Shown here one piece after another: positions 21,403 through 31,605 of a stretch of DNA of 64,000 bases. The notes below the pieces were generated by a model, which made no database searches, had not been told where the DNA came from, and saw only the letters and a program-made list of their open reading frames with translations. Numbering within the stretch: the stretch's first letter is position 1; each line of letters opens with the position of its first letter. A program made the position numbers and the translations under genes. Source of the DNA: a virus. The stretch is taken from positions 1-64,000 of the IMG/VR virus record IMGVR_UViG_3300046529_000477; one strand, given 5' to 3'.

Positions 21403-24400
21403 ATGCAGAACGATAAAAAGTTATTTTCTAAATTAAACACAGACGATGAAGAACGTTTTCTTCAAAGTACAGATTATATAAATCTTGAAAATTGTATTAT
21501 TGCCCAAAATGAGTTTAGTAAAAACTTTGCCGTTCAAAATGTTCCTTCAACAGAACTTCTATTTTATTATACAAGTGGCTTAAATACCTTAGGAACAGTT
21601 TCGGATTACCAAAACAAAAGACTTTTTTGGTTAGATCATAATGAAGATACAGGATTAGATACCTTATTTGCTTATGACTTAAACTTGAAGATAACATATA
21701 GGGTTATTGTAAGTACTCAAATTGATGGTGGCTTAAATTTAAGCAACGATTTTCGTATAGATAGGAATTTTAATATTGTAGATGGTCTTGCTGTTTGGAC
21801 AGACGATTTGAACGAGCCAAAAAGTATAGATGTTGAAGCCGGAATAAAGTTAAATCAACCTTCTTATGTTACCAATGTGCAGCCTTATGGTACACCAATA
21901 CCTTATGAAACTTCAACATTAATAAAAAGACCTCCTATTTATCCGTTGCAAATGACGAAACTTTTCGATGGAAGTTTTCTCAACAATTATATAAAAAACA
22001 ATGCTTATCAAGGAACAGTTTTTTATACTTATAAAAATTATCAACAATCAGTATTAGCCCCTTATTCAGCATTAGCCCCTTACAATTCAGCATCAGAAGA
22101 TAGCAATTATATTTTATTTCAATTACCATTTTCTGAAACGATACCCGACTATGTTCAATCAGTTTCTTTTTGTGTTAAATATGGAAATGATGGAATTACA
22201 TTCATAGTAAAAACATTCGATAAAAATAATCCCTATGATGCAATGGCTATTGCGTCACATAATAGCAAATCAGTTCAACTAAGTTTTTCTTTTTTTGATA
22301 ACACAATAGGGATTGCATTAGATGAAATTACTGCTAATACTTCATTTGATTCAGTTGCTTTATTGGCTAAAACATTAGAGGCAGCAAAGAACAGAATATT
22401 TTTGGGCAATGTATTGAAAGGCTATAATACTCCTTCAACAACAAGTTTAACGGCAGCAGTAGTAAATGTAGATACGGGCGGTGGTGGTGCTACCTATTCG
22501 GGAACATGGGGGTATGTTACACTTCATGCAAATCTTGTTGGTGGTTGTCAAGATACATATATGTACCCGTTTGTTTATATTTCAAGTGGCGCACCACAAG
22601 TATTTTATTATTTTCCAAGTGTGAGAAATTCAACTATATGGAATGGTGGCGTTGGAACTGTTCCAAGTAATGTTAATTATTTTGATGCCACTTTTGGGGG
22701 TGCAAGCGAAGCAAGTTTAATAACATACCTGAAAGCAACGCAATATCCATATTCCCCAAGTTGTGCAGTTGGTTCACCTACATGGCAAGTACCTTATCAA
22801 ATATCTGCTTATAATGCTTTAGGGGCTGTAACGGTAACAGCATTTGAACCGGCTAACGTAATAAGATTTTTCAAGTCCTCGAGTGACTATGAAATAGACA
22901 TTGAATTTAAAGATAGATTCAATAGAAAATGTGGTGTTGTGAATAAAGCTATTACGGTAACCACACCGCCAAGAACATTTACCCAAGTTTCATTCACTGC
23001 AAGTATTCAATGGACATTAAGCAATGCAGATGCAATAGATGAAATACCCGATTGGGCTTATTATTATCAGATAGTAATTAAAAAAAATCAAACCACAAGA
23101 TTCTTTGAACAGATAAGAGCAACAGGAGTTCAATATGTAACCAAAAACCAAGATGGCACATTTACTTATGGTAATACATGGACATTCGGAACTACTTATG
23201 CGATTGGAATAGACCTTTCAGCACTTACCAATTACGGATTAGGATATACATTTAATCAAGGCGATTTTGCCCATTTGATACTTTCAGATGATACATTTCT
23301 CACATTAGCTGTATTGGGGCAAGATGGTAACTTTGTATGGCTTTCACCTACTGATGTGGGTACAGGTTCAACAACTACTATTGTATTTTTGGAATTATAC
23401 ACACCTTACAAGCCAACGGCAACAGAACCATATTTTGAAGTTCCAAATGTGTACAATATTTCAAATCCTGGAACAATAAACAGAGCATATAGCACCTTAA
23501 CAGATACCATAAGCGGCGACACATACGCAATAGAAAGGACAGATAGTTCTACCGCAAATTATATAGTTGAAGCAATGTCTCCCAACGATAATGTTTGGCA
23601 GATATGGCAGACAGATACGGGTTTCCCAAACTTCATTGATACAATAGGACAGCAACAAAAATCAACTGCAATAGATTGGAGTGATACATTCATCACAGGC
23701 GCAAAAGTAAATGGGCTAAATAAATTTCAGCCATTAAATACAAAAGATGTTGGAGCAAGTTCCGGCAGCATACAAAAATTACAGCTTACAAATAAAATGG
23801 AAGAAAGTGGTACTGTAATGCTTGTTATAACTGATACAGATACACTATCCGCTTACTTAGGCGAACTTCAACTATACAATGCAGCAAGTGTTGAAGGGTT
23901 AATAACCACAGTTGATGTAATAGGTTCTATTAATTCATTGCAGAATGGGCAAGGTACAATCAATCCCGAATCAGTAGTAGAATACAATGGTACTGTATGG
24001 TGGATTAATGTTTTAAAAGGTGTTGTTGCCCAATACTCAACCAATGGAGTAGATAATGTTAGTGATACCAAGATGCGTAGGTTCTTTGATAGGTTTAGTA
24101 AAAGATATGTTGAATTAGGCAAAGCGGGAGTGAAAGCATTATGTGGCTTTTCTCACATTGCAGGTTGTGTAGATATAACCAATGGATTTTACAGTTTGGT
24201 ATTACCACAGACAGAAGTTAACGCTGTTGTGAGTGGTATTCCTGTTGGATTTGCATCTGCATTACCAAGTTATGATAGCTTACCCGATTATGCGAGTTCG
24301 ATACAGAACAGATTTGATATTTATGATGGGCAACCTAAAATAATGAACTATAACTTCAATTCAAATATTTGGGTTGGGGCTTATCAATGGTTGCCTGAAT

Positions 24401-24891
24401 GTATGGAGTATTTTGGTAATAAATTGTTTGGGTTTAAAGATGGCTTTCTGTATTTGCACAATGAAGATACAAGTAGTTATAATAATATTTATGGAGTGCA
24501 GTATCCGCAAAGAATATGTTTTACTTGCAACATTCCGCCAAGTGAAGTAAAGTCAATTTTCAATATTGCTTTGGAAGGGAAACAAATTCCTAACTTTACT
24601 GTACTATATACTAACTATCCAAATGTTCAAATTTCTGATTTGACAGTGGATGATTATAGCAACCAAGAAGGAGTTCAATATGCACAATTCTTTAGAGATA
24701 GGTTAAGTCCTTCAGTTGATGGAACAGTCATTGATAAATTATATCAAGGAGATGTAATAATTGGTGCAGTAGGGTTTGTAATGTTAGAATTTAGTGTATA
24801 TGACGAACAATTAATTTTAAATATGTCTAATATAGGATTTGAGTTATCAAGAGGTCAAGGTAACATAATGATTAAACCACAAACAAAATAA
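21403..24891 (+). CDS. Tail nozzle (stabilization) protein, crAss-like type
   Basis: This 1162-aa protein starts with LENCIIAQNEFSKNFAVQNV, followed by repeated beta segments (NKRLFWLDHNED, GLAVWTDDLNEPKSIDVEAG), the pattern of the long stabilization/nozzle proteins that form beta-propeller tail tubes in short-tailed phages, analogous to T7 gp12. Further segments at residues 350-700 are glycine/threonine rich. It lies in the expected place after three ring-like proteins. The exact fold and the channel domain cannot be shown from sequence alone. Confidence 0.7.
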   Translation: MQNDKKLFSKLNTDDEERFLQSTDYINLENCIIAQNEFSKNFAVQNVPSTELLFYYTSGLNTLGTVSDYQNKRLFWLDHNEDTGLDTLFAYDLNLKITYRVIVSTQIDGGLNLSNDFRIDRNFNIVDGLAVWTDDLNEPKSIDVEAGIKLNQPSYVTNVQPYGTPIPYETSTLIKRPPIYPLQMTKLFDGSFLNNYIKNNAYQGTVFYTYKNYQQSVLAPYSALAPYNSASEDSNYILFQLPFSETIPDYVQSVSFCVKYGNDGITFIVKTFDKNNPYDAMAIASHNSKSVQLSFSFFDNTIGIALDEITANTSFDSVALLAKTLEAAKNRIFLGNVLKGYNTPSTTSLTAAVVNVDTGGGGATYSGTWGYVTLHANLVGGCQDTYMYPFVYISSGAPQVFYYFPSVRNSTIWNGGVGTVPSNVNYFDATFGGASEASLITYLKATQYPYSPSCAVGSPTWQVPYQISAYNALGAVTVTAFEPANVIRFFKSSSDYEIDIEFKDRFNRKCGVVNKAITVTTPPRTFTQVSFTASIQWTLSNADAIDEIPDWAYYYQIVIKKNQTTRFFEQIRATGVQYVTKNQDGTFTYGNTWTFGTTYAIGIDLSALTNYGLGYTFNQGDFAHLILSDDTFLTLAVLGQDGNFVWLSPTDVGTGSTTTIVFLELYTPYKPTATEPYFEVPNVYNISNPGTINRAYSTLTDTISGDTYAIERTDSSTANYIVEAMSPNDNVWQIWQTDTGFPNFIDTIGQQQKSTAIDWSDTFITGAKVNGLNKFQPLNTKDVGASSGSIQKLQLTNKMEESGTVMLVITDTDTLSAYLGELQLYNAASVEGLITTVDVIGSINSLQNGQGTINPESVVEYNGTVWWINVLKGVVAQYSTNGVDNVSDTKMRRFFDRFSKRYVELGKAGVKALCGFSHIAGCVDITNGFYSLVLPQTEVNAVVSGIPVGFASALPSYDSLPDYASSIQNRFDIYDGQPKIMNYNFNSNIWVGAYQWLPECMEYFGNKLFGFKDGFLYLHNEDTSSYNNIYGVQYPQRICFTCNIPPSEVKSIFNIALEGKQIPNFTVLYTNYPNVQISDLTVDDYSNQEGVQYAQFFRDRLSPSVDGTVIDKLYQGDVIIGAVGFVMLEFSVYDEQLILNMSNIGFELSRGQGNIMIKPQTK

Positions 24892-24902
24892 AACTTAATT
24901 AT

Positions 24903-25295
24903 ATGCCACAACCAACAAGCGGGAAAGTAAAATATGACCCAAATGATTATGCTCCATTTGGTCAACATGCTGACTATGCCGCCCAACAAGGATGGGAAAA
25001 AACTGATTCCAATGGCGGTGCAGTAACATACAGAAACAAATACCATGATGCTTTTAATAATGTCATGGTGAATGGCAAACCACAAGGCAGTATTGAATTG
25101 GTGGGTAATAGAAATGGCTTATTTGATGTACAACTAAATCAAGGCAATGGCAAAGTACAAAAGATAATGACAGGACAACCATTTAATCAAGTAGATAACT
25201 ATTTCAGGAATCAAAAAAGTGTTATTCAACAAAGAATGAATAGGGTGCAGAATGACCCAAATACGCAAGTAAATGGCATAGCATGGAATCAATAG
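24903..25295 (+). CDS. Hypothetical virion-region protein, 130 aa
   Basis: Rich in Asn, Gln, Gly and Tyr (for example QHADYAAQQGWEKTDSNGG), without Cys or membrane segments. Not recognised. Its location between nozzle and internal virion genes suggests a minor structural component. It overlaps the next gene by 13 nt. Confidence 0.5.
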   Translation: MPQPTSGKVKYDPNDYAPFGQHADYAAQQGWEKTDSNGGAVTYRNKYHDAFNNVMVNGKPQGSIELVGNRNGLFDVQLNQGNGKVQKIMTGQPFNQVDNYFRNQKSVIQQRMNRVQNDPNTQVNGIAWNQ

Positions 25296-25714
25296 TGAGA
25301 GTAAATGATGAAATCATGGATAAGATTGAAGCTGCTATGCAAGTGGCTGATAATCCTATTGAATGTTCTGTTATACATAGGTTCACAGATAAGATGTATA
25401 TAAGGGAAATATTTATGCCACAAGGAACATTATTGACAAGTAGAACACACAGATTTGAAAGTCCTTTTGTTATATCACAAGGCACAGTGGCAGTTAATAT
25501 TGATGGGCAAGGTTGGGTAATTTATAAAGCACCTTATACAGGAATTACTAAAGCAGGAACAAGGAGATTATTATACATTATTGAAGATTGTATTTGGACT
25601 ACATTTCATGTGAATGAAGATAACGAAAGAGAAATAAAAACATTAGAGAATAGATATACATTTATGGACAATCCATTACTAACAAATAAAAACGAATTAT
25701 TATGTCCTTCTTAG
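25283..25714 (+). CDS. Cupin-like phage protein
   Basis: The 143-aa chain carries a cupin-like beta-barrel: KMYIREIFMPQGTLLTSRTH near residue 32, HRFESPFVISQGTVAVNIDG, and YTGITKAGTRRLLYIIEDCIW with TTFH. This pattern (YIREIFMPxGTxLTSxxHxTEHPFVISxGxxSV) is known to me from many phages, usually near virion genes. Its substrate or structural role is unknown. Confidence 0.72.
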   Translation: MESIVRVNDEIMDKIEAAMQVADNPIECSVIHRFTDKMYIREIFMPQGTLLTSRTHRFESPFVISQGTVAVNIDGQGWVIYKAPYTGITKAGTRRLLYIIEDCIWTTFHVNEDNEREIKTLENRYTFMDNPLLTNKNELLCPS

Positions 25715-26295
25715 GAGTGAGTTTAGGCATTGGTGCAATAGGCGCAGGGGCGAAGATATTTACAGGGTTGCATCAAAATCAATTGGCAAATCAAATAAAT
25801 CCAATATTTCAACAATACCAAACAAGTCCATTTGCCAAACAGCAATTAGGTATAGCAAATCAATTATTTAATGGTAGGATGGCAGGGGCAGCAAGTGAAG
25901 AACAAAACATAGCAGGAAGCCAAGCACAATATCTAAACAATGTAAATAGAAATGCAACAGATAGTGGGCAAGCATTGGCATTAGGCGGATTGTCGCAAGG
26001 GCAATCTAACCAAGCATACAATCAATTAGGAATAAGAGAAGCGCAAAATAAATATGGGTTATTAGATAATCTAAATGCAGCTTATCAATCAATGATTGGA
26101 GAAGGAAATAAAGTATATCAAAGTGGATTTGATAAATATCTTTCTGATGTTGAATCTAAATCAGCATTAAGAAATGCAGGAGCGCAAAATACATTTTCAG
26201 GATTAAACGATTTGGGAAGCAGTGCATTTTTAGCAAATCAAGGTGGCTTATTTGGTGTAACACCTTCACCTACAATAAAGAAAACAGGACAATAA
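25702..26295 (+). CDS. Putative internal virion (ejection) protein
   Basis: A 197-aa Gln/Ala/Gly/Asn-rich protein with a glycine-rich hydrophobic start (LGVSLGIGAIGAGAKIFTGL) and amphipathic helices after it. Such composition is usual for pore-forming ejection proteins of short-tailed phages. It overlaps the cupin gene by 13 nt and precedes two large low-complexity proteins. Inference from composition and order. Confidence 0.5.
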   Translation: MSFLGVSLGIGAIGAGAKIFTGLHQNQLANQINPIFQQYQTSPFAKQQLGIANQLFNGRMAGAASEEQNIAGSQAQYLNNVNRNATDSGQALALGGLSQGQSNQAYNQLGIREAQNKYGLLDNLNAAYQSMIGEGNKVYQSGFDKYLSDVESKSALRNAGAQNTFSGLNDLGSSAFLANQGGLFGVTPSPTIKKTGQ

Positions 26296-26296
26296 A

Positions 26297-27730
26297 ATGC
26301 CAAGTGGTTACGAAAATCAAGACCAAGCATATATTTTACCAAGTTATGGTTTAAACGATGCGCAAAAATTAGGTGCAATTCAAAACACCAATCAGCTTAA
26401 TGAGCAAAAGCAGCAACGCCTATATGAGCAGAAACAAAGAGAAGAAGGTAAAAATCTCAATACCATTTCAGATGAACTAAACTTTGATAAGTACAAAACA
26501 GGCGAACAAGCGATAGATAACTATGCACAAGGGCAACTGCAACAAATATATAGTGAAGCATTGAAAAACCATGTTAGTGACGACCCTATTGTTTTAGAAG
26601 GATGGCTGCAAAATCAAGTGCAGCCATTGGCTAAATGGCATACCATGACACAAAATGCTTATCAAACAGTAGATAAACAACTTCAGGATTATAATAAAAC
26701 ATACCCAAATATTGACTATAATAAAGCAAGGGGGATGATTTTAAATCAATTTGAGAATGATTATCTTAATCCAGATGGCACAAGAAAAAATACAGACCAA
26801 ATTCAACCTTCTGATTACAATGGAATAATGCAATCGCCTCAATTTTTGGGACAGGTAAATAACGACCAATCAGCATTTTCAAAGTTCTTTACTGATATTC
26901 CAAGAACAGCAATAGGAGATAAACAATATGTGAATAATAAAGGTCATGTTAAAGCATTTGCATGGAGCGGATTAATGCCGGAAGGTGTTGGTGAAATAGG
27001 AACTAATGCAGATAACCAACCAACAGACATAAGACTAAGAAGTGAGATAGTTCCTTCTATTGCAGATGAAAAAGGTCAACCAATGAAAATGTTACCCAAT
27101 GATATAGAATCAAGAATAATGGCTAATCCACAGGCCAAAGCAGCAGCATTAGGAATGTGGGAACAAGCTAAACCTGCAATAGAACAAGCATATATGCAAA
27201 AGACAGGGCAAAAAGGATTAAACCCTGCAGATGAAAATATGCTTAAAAGTTCCTTTTTATATAATCGTGCAAATCAAATTATAGCACATCCATTAAAGAC
27301 AGAAGAAATACAGAAAGAACCTAAAATAACTATCAATACAGGTAATGCAGCAGATACAGATGTAAATAATGTTTATAAAAAAGTAGCAACTAATCTTTTA
27401 TCTGCTAAACAACAAGGTTCACCATTACAACCATTAACTAATATGGATTCTGATGCAAGGGAGTTAATCATGAAATCAATTAATGCAGGGAGGGCGCAAA
27501 AAGATCAAATACCAATAGATAATATACAAGTATTAATTGCAGATAATGGAGATATAAGAGCAATTAATACACAAGTTGGTGAAACTGGAGGTGGCGATGT
27601 TGTCGGAGTATTTACGCCACATGGATTAAATACAAAAGCGAATCCCACACAAAAGCCGTTACAAAAAGAATTACATAGTCCAACTCAACCAATAACTTCA
27701 ACAGGAAAGAAACAAATACAAGGATTTTGA
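26297..27730 (+). CDS. Putative internal virion protein, 477 aa
   Basis: Extremely Gln/Asn/Lys-rich and helical with coiled-coil-like stretches (NTNQLNEQKQQRLYEQKQRE at about residue 28-47). No catalytic motif. In crAss-like virions such proteins are cargo within the head. It begins 1 nt after the previous stop. Confidence 0.5.
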   Translation: MPSGYENQDQAYILPSYGLNDAQKLGAIQNTNQLNEQKQQRLYEQKQREEGKNLNTISDELNFDKYKTGEQAIDNYAQGQLQQIYSEALKNHVSDDPIVLEGWLQNQVQPLAKWHTMTQNAYQTVDKQLQDYNKTYPNIDYNKARGMILNQFENDYLNPDGTRKNTDQIQPSDYNGIMQSPQFLGQVNNDQSAFSKFFTDIPRTAIGDKQYVNNKGHVKAFAWSGLMPEGVGEIGTNADNQPTDIRLRSEIVPSIADEKGQPMKMLPNDIESRIMANPQAKAAALGMWEQAKPAIEQAYMQKTGQKGLNPADENMLKSSFLYNRANQIIAHPLKTEEIQKEPKITINTGNAADTDVNNVYKKVATNLLSAKQQGSPLQPLTNMDSDARELIMKSINAGRAQKDQIPIDNIQVLIADNGDIRAINTQVGETGGGDVVGVFTPHGLNTKANPTQKPLQKELHSPTQPITSTGKKQIQGF

Positions 27731-27731
27731 T

Positions 27732-30083
27732 ATGCCTAATGGTGATAAAATAAAAGCATTATATAACGCTGTTTCTAATGATTATAACGTAGGAACATTA
27801 GATGAATTTACTCAAAAGCTACAAGACCCAAATAAAAGACAAGCATTATATAATACAGTAGGCAAAGAATATGATTTAGGAGATTATAATTCTTTTAATC
27901 AAAAGTTAGGATTTGATAGTCAAGAAGTGCAACAACAAGCACAGCAGCAAAATCAAATCCCAATGGCTAATAGCCAAGACTTACAGAAAACATTACAAGG
28001 TTATACAGCAACACATCCAATTAGTAAAAATGCTTCATTAGGCTATGATGTTGGAATTGCCCCAAAAGGAGCAAATGGAAGTCAATTAATAACCAATCAA
28101 GAAAATGCAAATGAAGAACAATTAAATAAAGCAGCCGCAAACACATTTAATAAAACAATAGGACAAGGAGCGTACACCCAAGCCGATAGCACTAAGTTTA
28201 CCAATCAATTAAAGCAGGGTGTTAAAAATGGCGACTTAGCAATTAAAAAAGATGCACAAGGAAATGATGTAATAAAAAATGCAGGTAATTTCTTTCAATC
28301 ATTTAAAGCAGCAGCAGACCAAGCCCATGCACAAGACATAGAGAATAAATATTTACAAAGTGTTCCAAAAAATGAAGCAATATCATATCTAAATAGAATA
28401 GCACAACATCCCCAAACAGGGATAGTAAAAGAATCAGATATTGCGCCAAGTGGATTAGGCGAAGCAATAGGACAACAATCTCAAATATTAGGCAAAGCTA
28501 CTATTGGCAGTTTAGCAGGGGCAGAAACAGGATTAACAGGGGGTGCAAGTGCAGGTTCATTTGCAGCTATCGCAAATGATTTGGCTACTTCTGGTTTTTC
28601 TGGAGCATTAAAAAAGACTTATTATGAATTAAAAAAAGAAGGTCTTAGCGATAGCGATGCTTACGATAAAGCTACTCATGCAGCATTAACAGGGGAAGCA
28701 GTAAGTTTAGGACAAGGAGCATTACTTTCAGGTGAAATACCTTTAACCCCAAAAGCAGCAGAAGGTGGTTTATTGAATGGTATAAAACCAAATATTGAAG
28801 CACAACAAGGATTTATAAATTCATTAAAACATACTGCCACATCAGCCCCTAAAGTAGTAGGTTCAGCAATGGCAGGTTCGGTTATAAATGATATTCAAGA
28901 AAATGCTATTGCAAATGGCAATCCTATTGATGCAAAACAAATGTTTAAAAATTCAATAGATGCAGGTGAATCAATGGCTACAATTCATGGAGCATTAGGA
29001 TTGTTAACAGCAGTTGCAAATGGACAAAAAACAATAGCACCAAGTTATGTAAGACCACAAGCTGAAAATGTTGCATCAAGTTTACCAAGAGCCGATGTTG
29101 CTGAATATCTTAATACAAAAGAACAAAACGGCGACTTACCGCAAGGAACTACACAAAAAGTGTTAAACACATTATCGGCATTTGATAAACAGAAGGCTAT
29201 TGTTGCACCCTTTGCAATATCAGAAGAAAATAAAGCAGCTATTGCGGGTAAATTAGTTCAGAAACAAAAGTTATTGGATGAATTACAAACATTAAAACCA
29301 AACGAAAATGCCTTCCCTGAAAGAATTGCAGAAATCAATAAAAACATTACAGGAATTGATGGAGAAATCAATAAACTCTATAATGCAAAAAATGTTTTTG
29401 AGAAAGAAACTGACACGAATACAGGCGAGAGCAATTATCAACCAAAGACGTTTGAAGAACTTAAACCGCAAGAAAAAAATGGCATAGAAGTACCAAAAGA
29501 ATATGGTGATACAGAAGTTAAACAAAGTGACGAAGGTGATAATAAAACATTCACCCCAAAAGCATACTATACAGAACAACAGGGAAGCCTTACAATCAAA
29601 AAAAATATTCCAATTGAGGGAACATTCACCGAAAAAGACAAAGCCCAACAAGCAGCAGATAACGCATTAAAGCAACACTATTATGAAAACGGATTACATG
29701 ACAATGCCAAACCCGATAAAAAAATCGAAACCGAAACGCAAACAGAAAAGCCTATCCAAGAAGGAAATGTCGGAGGCAATGCAAATAATGAACCTATCAC
29801 CACAGAAGAAACGCAGCCTAAACCAACAAATGTTGCTGAAACTGCACAAGAACCAACAGCAGAAAAAACAGCACCAATAGAAGAACAGCAAACTACTAAA
29901 ATAAATGATTTACAGGAACAGAAGTATAGTAAAATGAAAGATGATATTAAAGATGAAACAAAACTTAATCTTATCCCCGCAAAAGAATTAGTGAAAGCAA
30001 AAGAACCTATTGAAGCAAAGAAAACACATGATGATATTAAAGACAGATATAAGACATTGAAAAAATTAATTGATTGTATATAG
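27732..30083 (+). CDS. Large polyvalent-type internal virion protein, 783 aa
   Basis: The first ~60 residues hold two tandem copies of a short module: ALYNAVSNDYNVGTLDEFTQ and ALYNTVGKEYDLGDYNSFNQ. This module is common at the start of large phage internal proteins. Residues 230-430 include hydrophobic Gly/Ala-rich segments (ATIGSLAGAETGLTGGASAG) suitable for membrane insertion, and the last ~200 residues are Glu/Lys/Gln/Thr-rich. I infer an ejected internal protein. It ends in TAG. Confidence 0.6.
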   Translation: MPNGDKIKALYNAVSNDYNVGTLDEFTQKLQDPNKRQALYNTVGKEYDLGDYNSFNQKLGFDSQEVQQQAQQQNQIPMANSQDLQKTLQGYTATHPISKNASLGYDVGIAPKGANGSQLITNQENANEEQLNKAAANTFNKTIGQGAYTQADSTKFTNQLKQGVKNGDLAIKKDAQGNDVIKNAGNFFQSFKAAADQAHAQDIENKYLQSVPKNEAISYLNRIAQHPQTGIVKESDIAPSGLGEAIGQQSQILGKATIGSLAGAETGLTGGASAGSFAAIANDLATSGFSGALKKTYYELKKEGLSDSDAYDKATHAALTGEAVSLGQGALLSGEIPLTPKAAEGGLLNGIKPNIEAQQGFINSLKHTATSAPKVVGSAMAGSVINDIQENAIANGNPIDAKQMFKNSIDAGESMATIHGALGLLTAVANGQKTIAPSYVRPQAENVASSLPRADVAEYLNTKEQNGDLPQGTTQKVLNTLSAFDKQKAIVAPFAISEENKAAIAGKLVQKQKLLDELQTLKPNENAFPERIAEINKNITGIDGEINKLYNAKNVFEKETDTNTGESNYQPKTFEELKPQEKNGIEVPKEYGDTEVKQSDEGDNKTFTPKAYYTEQQGSLTIKKNIPIEGTFTEKDKAQQAADNALKQHYYENGLHDNAKPDKKIETETQTEKPIQEGNVGGNANNEPITTEETQPKPTNVAETAQEPTAEKTAPIEEQQTTKINDLQEQKYSKMKDDIKDETKLNLIPAKELVKAKEPIEAKKTHDDIKDRYKTLKKLIDCI

Positions 30084-30497
30084 ATGAATAATTTTATTGA
30101 CGATACCGATTTAGATAATGATAGTGATTTTAAAGAATTGTTATTAGATAAAAGACTTACTGATATTTTAAAAGCATTAAGTAAGTTATCTGAAAATTCA
30201 AAATTAGATATACAATCTTTTTTAAATTCTAATAGGATATTAATTGATGCTTTTCTATCCAAATTAAAAGACATACAACAGCAAGAATTACCAAGTCCAA
30301 ATGTAAACGTAGAAGTAAATCAATCAAAAGTTATAGCATCAATAGAAAAATCAAGCAATGACATTACAGATAGTTTAAAATCATTAGAACAGACAATAGC
30401 GAAGATGAATGAATGTAAACCTACAAATTGGGAGTTTAAGATAACAGAAAGAAATACAAGTGGATTTGCCCAAAAAATAATAGCAACATCAAAATAA
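30084..30497 (+). CDS. Hypothetical protein, 137 aa
   Basis: The N-terminus is acidic (DDTDLDNDSDF), and the middle is helical with possible coiled coil (KLSENSKLDIQSFLNSNRIL). Not recognised. It starts directly after the previous TAG and ends 1 nt before the next gene, so a minor virion component is likely. Confidence 0.5.
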   Translation: MNNFIDDTDLDNDSDFKELLLDKRLTDILKALSKLSENSKLDIQSFLNSNRILIDAFLSKLKDIQQQELPSPNVNVEVNQSKVIASIEKSSNDITDSLKSLEQTIAKMNECKPTNWEFKITERNTSGFAQKIIATSK

Positions 30498-30498
30498 T

Positions 30499-30906
30499 AT
30501 GGCAACGTATAATAAGTTTTTCAGTTTCGTAGCAAACCAAGCAAATGCAGTTTATAACTTTAGAACAGATCAATTAAAAATTGCATTAAGTAATTCCGCA
30601 CCCGTAGCAACAAATGCCGTATTAGCTGATATAACTGAAATAGCTTACACTAACTTATCGAGTAGGAATATAACTACAAGTTCATCTTCTCAAACAAGTG
30701 GAACATATAAATTAGTATGTGCTGATTTAACATTAACTGCAAGTGGAAGTGTGGCAGCATTTAGATACATAGTATTGTATGATGATACAGCAACTAATAA
30801 AGAACTTATATCATGGTATGATTACGGTTCGTCTTTATCATTAAACAACGGAGATACTTTATTAATAGATTTTTCACAAACAAATGGAGTTTTACAAATA
30901 ACATAA
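30499..30906 (+). CDS. Conserved phage structural protein, 135 aa
   Basis: A beta-rich chain: MATYNKFFSFVANQANAVYN, SNSAPVATNAVLADITEIAY, then YDYGSSLSLNNGDTLLIDFS at the end. I recall this arrangement (KLxFSNSAPVATNAVLADITEI, YDYGSSxTLxxGxTxxxDFSxxxGI) in head or tail regions of very different phages, where the role is decoration or unknown. No enzyme motif. Confidence 0.68.
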   Translation: MATYNKFFSFVANQANAVYNFRTDQLKIALSNSAPVATNAVLADITEIAYTNLSSRNITTSSSSQTSGTYKLVCADLTLTASGSVAAFRYIVLYDDTATNKELISWYDYGSSLSLNNGDTLLIDFSQTNGVLQIT

Positions 30907-30907
30907 T

Positions 30908-31420
30908 ATGCCTATTCTAACATTTTATAATGGTGCAATGCAAACAACGGCTGCTCCAGTCAAAGTAGCCACAGGTACATCAATTAAAACAATGTTACAA
31001 GTGAAGCCATCAGCAACACTTATAGCTAAAGTTATTGAATGGGGTGTTTCTTTTGATGGTAGCGCAGCAGCAACATCAGGAGTAGTAGAATTGATTGAAA
31101 CGGATGTAGCAGCAACAGTAACCGCTTATGTAGCTAATGATATTACTAAAGTAGATGCAGATGCCTTAATGTGCGGTGACGTAACAACAAATTTAATTCA
31201 GGTAGGCACATCAGCAAGTGGATATACTTCAAGCAATGAAGGTACGCCGGCAGCAGTAAGAAATTTAGATGCACCACAACTTATTGCCCCAACAAGTCAA
31301 TTTATAAAACAATTTGCATTGGGTAATTATCCTGTTATTCAAGTAAATAAATTTCTAAGAATAAGGGTAACATTTGGAGCAACAGTTAACTGTTTTTGTT
31401 ATGTAGTTTTAAGTTTATGA
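30908..31420 (+). CDS. Putative virion decoration protein, 170 aa
   Basis: Ala/Thr/Val-rich, beta-sheet-like from end to end, with aromatic start ILTFYNG and a C-terminal FLRIRVTFGATVNCFCYVVL. It resembles jelly-roll-type decoration proteins in composition, not by motif. Its stop overlaps the start of the next small gene. Confidence 0.5.
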   Translation: MPILTFYNGAMQTTAAPVKVATGTSIKTMLQVKPSATLIAKVIEWGVSFDGSAAATSGVVELIETDVAATVTAYVANDITKVDADALMCGDVTTNLIQVGTSASGYTSSNEGTPAAVRNLDAPQLIAPTSQFIKQFALGNYPVIQVNKFLRIRVTFGATVNCFCYVVLSL

Positions 31421-31605
31421 TACCATTAATATTATATTGCCCTAAATGTCATAAACGCATTAATATACCAAAGTTCATAAATAATTTAAATGTATTAACT
31501 GATATAAATATTGAATGTGCTGATAAAAAATGTGGTGGTAAAATAAAAATTAAGAATAAAAATAATGGCAACGTTCTTTTGGATTCATGCGGCAGCAAAC
31601 AGTAA
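31417..31605 (+). CDS. Small zinc-ribbon protein, 62 aa
   Basis: I use the ATG at 31417 (ATGA overlap with the previous stop). The peptide MIPLILYCPKCHKRINIPKF and a later CADKKCGGKIKIK give a CxxC...CxxxxC arrangement typical of a small zinc ribbon. It overlaps the next gene by 41 nt. A role inside the virion region is not clear. Confidence 0.5.
   Translation: MIPLILYCPKCHKRINIPKFINNLNVLTDINIECADKKCGGKIKIKNKNNGNVLLDSCGSKQ

Noticed and set aside
29292-30274. Long minus-strand frames (119 and 197 codons) opposite internal virion genes
   Set aside because: They mirror the Lys/Glu/Gln-rich sense coding as Phe/Ser/Leu/Cys-rich antisense; no conserved pattern.
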